Source: Oscillospiraceae bacterium (GTDB lineage Bacteria; Bacillota; Clostridia; Oscillospirales; Ruminococcaceae). From it: a stretch of 10,328 nt of DNA. Shown here one piece after another: positions 6,499-10,328 of the stretch. A program made the translations under genes and the position numbers. Under the pieces are notes generated by a model. The model was not told the origin of the DNA, ran no database searches, and saw only the letters and a list, made by a program, of their open reading frames with translations. Within the stretch, counting starts at the first letter, position 1; each line of letters begins with the position of its first letter. Where the stretch lies: NCBI GenBank assembly GCA_017528675.1, contig JAFXOO010000227.1, positions 1-10,328 of the forward strand. Reading direction: 5' to 3'.

Positions 6499-7554
6499 TT
6501 ACAGCACTTCGCAGTGCTGCGGGCGCAGTGCGGCTAACAGCTTTTTGATGTCCTGGGTACTCCGCTTGCTGCAAACGAGCAGCGCATCGGGGGTATCCAC
6601 GATGACGACCTCTTGCAGACCAAGCACAGCAATGAGCTTTTCACGGCCTGATACGGTGCAGCCGGTGCTGTCCACCGTCACAACATCGCCCCGCAGGCAG
6701 TTGCCCTCCCGGTCAGCGTCACCGATGCGCTCGATTGCCCGCCAGCTTCCGACGTCGTCCCATCCGAAACGGCAGGGAACAGCGCAGATATTCTCCGCCT
6801 GTTCCATCACACCGCAGTCAATGGAACTATCCGGAAGCGTAGGGTAAATATCCGCAAGCTTCCGGGAAAATTCCGGCGTTCCCCACGCCCCTGCAACAGG
6901 CATGAGCTGTGCATACAGCAAGGGCTGGTACCGCCGGAGCGCTGCGTTTATGGCAGAGACACGCCAGGCAAACATTCCCGAATTCCAGAGCCATTCGCCG
7001 CTTTCCACGAGCTTCTCCGCAGTCTCGGATGCCGGCTTTTCGAGGAATTGCGTCACATCACGCAGTCCCTCTCCGGGGGTGCAGTGCAGATATCCATAGC
7101 CGGTCTCCGGATACGTCGGCCGGATACCGAGCGTCACAAGCTTCCCGGTTCCGGCAGCCTGTACAGCGCTGCGCAGGCTTTCCAGGAAGCATGCCTCCTC
7201 ACGGATCAGGTGATCTGCCGGGAGCACAAGCATCACCGCATCGCCGTATTTCCGGCGAAAGATTCCGGCGGCAAGGCAGATGCACGGCGCAGTATTCCGG
7301 GCACATGGCTCGGTCAGAATATTCTCCGGCGGCAGTTCCGGGAGCTGTGCGGCAATCAGGCCGAGATAGGCGGCGTTTGTCGCAATATAGATATCCTCCG
7401 GTGAAACAAGCGGCAGCAGGCGGCGCACGGTTTTCTGGATGAGCGTTTCGCCGTCCTCCGTCAGGGAGAGAAACTGTTTCGGGCGGCGTTCCCGGCTGAC
7501 CGGCCAGAAGCGTTCTCCCCTGCCGCCAGCCATGATAAGTGCGGTCGTTTTCAT
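6499..7554 (-). CDS. manC: Mannose-1-phosphate guanylyltransferase (GDP-mannose pyrophosphorylase)
   Basis: ManC joins mannose-1-phosphate and GTP to give GDP-mannose and pyrophosphate, supplying the substrate of Gmd. The 351-residue protein has the nucleotide-binding signature GGRGERFWPVSRERRPKQF at 10-28, EPCARNTAP at 82-90, PADHLI at 112-117, TGYGYL at 151-156, FLEKP at 170-174 and WNSGMFAW further on. It is the short monofunctional form, without the phosphomannose isomerase domain found in longer ManC/AlgA proteins. Phosphomannomutase (ManB) is not in the window, so mannose-1-phosphate must come from elsewhere. The AAAGGAGGAA ribosome binding site is well placed before ATG 7554, and the ATG overlaps the stop of the phosphoglycosyl transferase by 4 bases. 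Confidence 0.96.
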   Translation of the reverse strand: MKTTALIMAGGRGERFWPVSRERRPKQFLSLTEDGETLIQKTVRRLLPLVSPEDIYIATNAAYLGLIAAQLPELPPENILTEPCARNTAPCICLAAGIFRRKYGDAVMLVLPADHLIREEACFLESLRSAVQAAGTGKLVTLGIRPTYPETGYGYLHCTPGEGLRDVTQFLEKPASETAEKLVESGEWLWNSGMFAWRVSAINAALRRYQPLLYAQLMPVAGAWGTPEFSRKLADIYPTLPDSSIDCGVMEQAENICAVPCRFGWDDVGSWRAIERIGDADREGNCLRGDVVTVDSTGCTVSGREKLIAVLGLQEVVIVDTPDALLVCSKRSTQDIKKLLAALRPQHCEVL

Positions 7555-8462
7555 GTGGGTTCCTCCTTTGGCTGCGGCCGGAGGGTACCCCCATGCGGCC
7601 GCAGCAGCAATGCTCTTGCGGTCAGAAGAATGATTTCCACATCCCTGAAAATAGAATACCGTGCTATATACGTCAGATCCATGCGCAGCTTCTCGGCAGG
7701 GGGCGTGTCGTAGCGTCCCCGGACCTGTGCAAGCCCCGTCAGTCCCGCCCTGACCTGTAGCCGCAGCGGGAAAGCCGGCTCCTGCACTGTGTACTGCACT
7801 GTAAATGCCGGCCGCTCCGGACGGGGGCCTACCACGGACATGTCGCCGTGCAGAATGTTGAAAAGCTGCGGGAGCTCATCGAGCCGGAACCGCCGCAAAA
7901 CAGCTCCGACCGGCGTGATGCGGGCATCACCCGGCACTGCAAGCTGCGGGCCGTTTGCTTCGGCATCGGGGATCATGCTCCGGAATTTCAGACAGGTAAA
8001 AACCCGTCCGCCCTCTGTCAGGCGCTTTTGCCGGTACAGCACCTCGCCGCCGTCACAGCACTTCACAGCCGCCGCACAGAGGAGCATCAACGGCCAGAGC
8101 AGCAGCAGCGCCGTCAGGCTGAACACAATGTCAAGACTGCGCTTCTGCATTCTCTGCAACAGCGTCAGTCCGGGTTTCCACGCACGCAGCGGCCCAGTGC
8201 TTTGCAGCAGAATCTCCTCCGGCGTCGGAAGTGTGCAGATACACCGGTTCTCCCGGCAGCAGAGCCGTACCAGCCGGCTGCGTTCTGCGGCATCAAGGCA
8301 ATACAGCAGCAGGCCGTCACAGCGGCGAAGATGCATGAGCAGCACATGCTCCGGAAGCAGCGGCGGCACTCTGCCGCAGATGGTATATCCGTCTGTCCAT
8401 GCAGCGGGAACTGCCTGTGCGCTCACCAGCAGCAGCCGCAACCCCTGTCTCCGAACCCTCAT
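7551..8462 (-). CDS. Undecaprenyl-phosphate sugar phosphotransferase (bacterial sugar transferase family)
   Basis: This enzyme starts glycan assembly by moving a sugar-1-phosphate from a nucleotide sugar to undecaprenyl phosphate at the inner face of the membrane. The C-terminal half (residues 105-303) is a bacterial sugar transferase domain: one hydrophobic segment at 109-133, KRLTEGGRVFTCLKFRSM (147-163), the catalytic Asp-Glu pair D195-E196 in RLDELPQLFN, GDMSVVGPRPERP (206-218) and RAGLTGLAQVRGR (238-250). The N-terminal ~100 residues resemble a shortened Rossmann-like linker domain. The four N-terminal membrane helices of WbaP-type proteins are absent. I start at ATG 8462: the open frame reaches back to 8543, but the promoter at 8487-8516 lies inside that extension, so it would not be transcribed. 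GGGAG at 8473-8477 is a ribosome binding site with a slightly long 10-base spacing. It is the first gene of the operon. The sugar is unknown. Confidence 0.9.
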   Translation of the reverse strand: MRVRRQGLRLLLVSAQAVPAAWTDGYTICGRVPPLLPEHVLLMHLRRCDGLLLYCLDAAERSRLVRLCCRENRCICTLPTPEEILLQSTGPLRAWKPGLTLLQRMQKRSLDIVFSLTALLLLWPLMLLCAAAVKCCDGGEVLYRQKRLTEGGRVFTCLKFRSMIPDAEANGPQLAVPGDARITPVGAVLRRFRLDELPQLFNILHGDMSVVGPRPERPAFTVQYTVQEPAFPLRLQVRAGLTGLAQVRGRYDTPPAEKLRMDLTYIARYSIFRDVEIILLTARALLLRPHGGTLRPQPKEEPT

Positions 8463-8472
8463 CCGTACCGTT

Positions 8473-8477
8473 CTCCC
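8473..8477 (-). promoter_or_regulatory. Ribosome binding site that fixes the start of the phosphoglycosyl transferase
   Basis: GGGAG on the - strand lies 10 bases before ATG 8462 and only a few bases after the predicted transcription start (about 8480). The leader is therefore about 18 bases long. This supports ATG 8462 over the upstream in-frame ATG at 8543. Confidence 0.5.
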
Positions 8478-8486
8478 ATCTTCCTT

Positions 8487-8516
8487 ATTATACCAGACCC
8501 CGGCATGTACTGTCAA
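8487..8516 (-). promoter_or_regulatory. Strong promoter of the glycan operon
   Basis: On the - strand there is a perfect -35 TTGACA (8511-8516), an 18-bp spacer and a perfect -10 TATAAT (8487-8492). A TGG immediately before the -10 box gives an extended -10 (TGn). Transcription should begin near 8480 and run leftwards through all seven operon genes. No other promoter is obvious within the operon. Confidence 0.85.
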
Positions 8517-8591
8517 TAGATTCCCCCATTTTTGCAGTTTCATGCATGCACGGGGAAATTTCGCTGAGGGTGCGGTGCTGCCTTAGAGCTA

Positions 8592-8620
8592 TTGACAAAC
8601 GTGCGTGGAAATGCTATAAT
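8592..8620 (+). promoter_or_regulatory. Consensus promoter of the divergent membrane-protein gene
   Basis: TTGACA at 8592-8597 and TATAAT at 8615-8620 are both perfect and separated by the ideal 17 bp. Transcription should start near 8627 and give a leader of about 37 bases before ATG 8664. The -35 boxes of this promoter and the operon promoter face away from each other with 75 bp between them. That stretch contains the palindrome TGCATGCA (8543-8550) flanked by TTCCCC (8521-8526) and GGGGAA (8552-8557). Confidence 0.88.
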
Positions 8621-8663
8621 TTGTATAGAACAATTACCCATAACAAAAGGGGGGAACAGCACT

Positions 8664-10124
8664 ATGGCTGATATTCTCGATCAGTATGGCAATGCGATCG
8701 GCTGGAGCATCGACCGGGGAAACGGACGGGTTGATCTCTACGATCTGCGGGGCAATATGACCGGTTACAGTATTGCAAGAGGTGATTCCGGCTATGCCGA
8801 TCAGTTCGATGCCAACGGCAACATCATCGGCACAAGCTTTACAGATCAGAACGGCAGCATTACCTACTATGATAACCAGGGACGTCCGCTGCAAAGGCAG
8901 GACACTGCACCGGAGCAGCCGCCCCCCCCGCAGGAAGCTCCCGCTGAGAAGCTGTCCACGAGGGATGCGCTGCGGTCTTTGCTGATACCCGACCCTGTGT
9001 TCCGCTCTCCGCAGAGAAAAGACGAGGATACCTCCGGCAACGTGGTCGCCCGCTTTGTGATGGCAGCGATTCTGGCAGTTGTCACATTTCTGCTTACCAA
9101 GGCGCAGCTTCCGTATGCGGTCATGGCAGGTGTCCTGACGCTGCTGGCGTTCTACATCTCCCGCAGCTTCCTGAAGCAGCGGCTCCTGACCGGCATGATC
9201 GTGGTCAACACGGTCTACACCATGCTGATGTCGATGGTATATGCGCAGTTTTTGTGGACATTCCCGTTTAAAAACGCCGAGCCGCTGCAATTCATAGTCG
9301 TAGGGACGTTCTTTCTTATCGGACTGATCTTCGTGGGAAGCATTGAGGGGAAGGGGTATTTCTCCTACAGCATGACGAAGGTATTTGAAGTCCTGTTTTT
9401 CCTGGCGCTGTCGATTACATGGCTATTCTGTTTCCTGAACGGTAATTCAGCCGAATCCATGCGGAATGTGATGAACGGCATTGTGGCAGTACAGGGTGTT
9501 TACTCACTGATCGTCATCATGCACCGGCTGGTCGATCTGCTCAACATCGTCCGCAGCAAATCCGGCATCTGTGAATCCACCACGGGTCAGATGCTCCGCT
9601 ATGTGCTGTATGTTGTGCTGTTCTTCGCCATCCGGAAGCTGGATCCGGAGGCAACGCCCATCCTGATGATACTGCTTTGCAGCTCAGCGGTAGCCTTTCT
9701 GCTGACCCGGCTCAATGTCCTGAACCGGTTCCGCACACTTACAGTACTGATCAATGCGCTGTACTCGCTTGTACTGCTGGCATGCTTCACCAATTACATG
9801 ATTCATCTGCACGAATGGCGGCCGGCGGGTGTGGTGCTGCTGTTCTGTCTGATGCTGTTCACTGGCATTTTCCTGACGGCGAATCTTGAACAGGGAAGCT
9901 ACGCTTCCTTCCGGTTTACCAAGCTGATCTCGATTCTGCTGCTGCTGGCGCAGGCGGTGCTGTATGTCACCTACTCGCTCCGGATTGCGCAGGATTTCAT
10001 CTGGGCAGACATCCGGGGGCTGATGAAATATATTCTCCTCGGCGGCGCAGTATTCGCTGTCGTGGTGCTGATCGTCCAGCTCGTTACGGGAATCCGCCGG
10101 AGGAAACAGGCACCCGCTACATAA
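8664..10124 (+). CDS. Polytopic membrane protein with internal 6+6 duplication and N-terminal YD-like repeats; unknown function
   Basis: I do not recognise a named family for this 486-residue protein. Residues 5-76 form three and a half units of 21-22 residues with the pattern G-N-x-x-G-x-S (G9, G30, G52, with a partial unit at G73) and Y/F-D at the joints (Y26-D27, F48-D49, Y69-D70), like small beta-hairpin YD repeats. A Pro/Gln/Glu-rich linker (about 80-96, PPPP at 86-89) leads to about 12 hydrophobic segments between 127 and 477, and the protein ends in a basic tail (RRRK). The membrane part is a tandem duplication at an offset of about 182: RFV 130 with RYV 312, NTVY 182 with NALY 364, and IEGKGYFSYSMTK (227-239) with LEQGSYASFRFTK (408-420). 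There is no signal peptide, so the repeats are probably cytosolic. ATG 8664 follows AAAAGGGGGGAA and lies 44 bases after the -10 box. A TTG at 8592 is inside the promoter and is rejected as start. Confidence 0.88.
   Translation: MADILDQYGNAIGWSIDRGNGRVDLYDLRGNMTGYSIARGDSGYADQFDANGNIIGTSFTDQNGSITYYDNQGRPLQRQDTAPEQPPPPQEAPAEKLSTRDALRSLLIPDPVFRSPQRKDEDTSGNVVARFVMAAILAVVTFLLTKAQLPYAVMAGVLTLLAFYISRSFLKQRLLTGMIVVNTVYTMLMSMVYAQFLWTFPFKNAEPLQFIVVGTFFLIGLIFVGSIEGKGYFSYSMTKVFEVLFFLALSITWLFCFLNGNSAESMRNVMNGIVAVQGVYSLIVIMHRLVDLLNIVRSKSGICESTTGQMLRYVLYVVLFFAIRKLDPEATPILMILLCSSAVAFLLTRLNVLNRFRTLTVLINALYSLVLLACFTNYMIHLHEWRPAGVVLLFCLMLFTGIFLTANLEQGSYASFRFTKLISILLLLAQAVLYVTYSLRIAQDFIWADIRGLMKYILLGGAVFAVVVLIVQLVTGIRRRKQAPAT
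8922..8929 (+). repeat. C8 homopolymer inside the membrane-protein gene
   Basis: Eight consecutive C bases encode part of the PPPP linker (codons 86-89). The run separates the N-terminal repeat domain from the membrane domain. A one-base slip here would truncate the protein before its first membrane segment, so it is a possible switch point as well as a likely place for sequencing error. Confidence 0.6.
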
Positions 10125-10132
10125 TGCATAGA

Positions 10133-10159
10133 AAAGCCCCTGCATGTTGCAGGGGCTTT
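10133..10159. terminator. Intrinsic terminator after the membrane-protein gene, usable on both strands
   Basis: AAAGCCCCTGCA at 10133-10144 pairs with TGCAGGGGCTTT at 10148-10159, a 12-bp stem with a 3-base loop, starting 9 bases after the TAA at 10122-10124. On the - strand the stem begins 8 bases after the stop of the right-edge frame and is followed by CTTTTC, a somewhat better T tail. It could therefore end convergent transcripts from both sides. Confidence 0.85.
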
Positions 10160-10166
10160 CAGCTTG

Positions 10167-10328
10167 TTAATAAAGTTCGTATTTGCCGCCTTCAGGCGGC
10201 AGGATCAGCACTGCAAGGCGAAAGAAGGGAGCACTTTTTTGCAAAAAAGTGCCCCTCTTTCTAAAACAGTCCACCGGACTGTTTTGGAAATTCACCCCTA
10301 AAAAAAGCGCAGCATAGGGGATTTCGCC
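10167..10328 (-). CDS. Partial reading frame entering from the right edge, probably repeat-derived
   Basis: On the - strand 53 codons are open from the right edge to a TAA at 10167-10169, passing through several strong hairpins. The peptide contains FQNSPVDCF, RKRGTFLQKSAPFF and ends RLAVLILPPEGGKYELY. No in-frame ATG is visible; a GTG occurs in the visible part, and the true start may lie beyond the window. I do not recognise a protein domain. The hairpin-rich DNA suggests an intergenic repeat family that happens to be, or is selected to be, open in this frame. It could be the 3' end of a small real gene with its terminator at 10133-10159. I cannot decide between these from this window. Confidence 0.4.
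   Translation of the reverse strand, partial: GEIPYAALFLGVNFQNSPVDCFRKRGTFLQKSAPFFRLAVLILPPEGGKYELY
10185..10320. repeat. Array of four consecutive hairpins
   Basis: Four inverted repeats follow each other in 136 bases. GCCGCC 10185-10190 pairs with GGCGGC 10195-10200. A long stem at about 10221-10260 is centred on a perfect 22-base palindrome (10231-10252, arms GCACTTTTTTG and CAAAAAAGTGC). AAAACAGTCC 10263-10272 pairs with GGACTGTTTT 10276-10285. CCCCTA 10295-10300 pairs with TAGGGG 10315-10320. This density is far beyond what termination needs and suggests a dispersed repeat element or a structured RNA. Confidence 0.7.

Noticed and set aside
8463..8543. Upstream extension of the phosphoglycosyl transferase to ATG 8543
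   Set aside because: The perfect promoter for the gene lies inside this extension, so its mRNA would not include it.
8592..8663. TTG start at 8592 for the membrane protein
   Set aside because: This TTG is the first part of the -35 box. ATG 8664 has a good ribosome binding site and starts the repeat domain.
1..10328. CRISPR array, tRNA, rRNA, transposase or phage genes
   Set aside because: I found no regularly spaced repeats, RNA gene signatures or mobile-element enzymes. The only repeats are the hairpin elements and short direct repeats listed.

Overview
The window looks like chromosome of a cellulolytic Ruminococcus. The strongest clue is the dockerin C-terminus at bases 1-120, whose calcium-loop and helix pattern is of the kind found on cellulosomal enzymes of ruminococci. 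Consensus sigma-A-type promoters, AAAGGAGG-type ribosome binding sites and a moderately high G+C content agree with this. R. champanellensis or a close relative is a reasonable guess, but the species cannot be proven from the sequence alone.

Layout. (1) Bases 1-160: end of a dockerin-bearing protein on the + strand, then a terminator hairpin that can serve both strands. (2) 192-1661 (-): a DUF1846/UPF0371 protein with its own promoter at 1762-1790. (3) 1821-8462 (-): a compact glycan operon read leftwards from a near-perfect promoter at 8487-8516. In transcription order it holds a membrane phosphoglycosyl transferase (7551-8462), manC (6499-7554), gmd (5389-6399), a GT4 glycosyltransferase (4277-5392), a second GT4 glycosyltransferase (3030-4280), an RMD-like SDR-family protein (2237-3178) and a small coiled-coil protein (1821-2177). 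Most junctions are 4-base ATGA overlaps. The exceptions are a 99-base gap between manC and gmd that holds a nested inverted repeat, and an abnormally long 149-base overlap between the second glycosyltransferase and the SDR gene. (4) 8664-10124 (+): an unrecognised polytopic membrane protein, transcribed divergently from a perfect TTGACA-17-TATAAT promoter, ending at a terminator hairpin. (5) 10167-10328: a dense run of hairpins that is also open as one reading frame on the - strand and enters from the right edge.

How the genes fit together. ManC makes GDP-mannose and Gmd converts it to GDP-4-keto-6-deoxy-mannose. The SDR protein sits where the GDP-D-rhamnose-forming reductase (RMD) is expected. 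The phosphoglycosyl transferase would load the first sugar-phosphate onto undecaprenyl phosphate, and the two GT4 enzymes would extend it with mannose or rhamnose. No flippase, polymerase or export gene is visible, so the glycan must be finished or exported by genes elsewhere.

Most unusual points: the SDR protein has Leu and Arg where the catalytic Tyr and Lys of the family should be; the upstream glycosyltransferase has lost its normal stop and runs off-frame through the start of that same SDR gene; the divergent membrane protein is an internal duplication (about 182 residues per copy, 6+6 membrane segments) behind an N-terminal domain of 21-22-residue repeats; and the right edge carries a hairpin-rich, probably repetitive, coding-like element.
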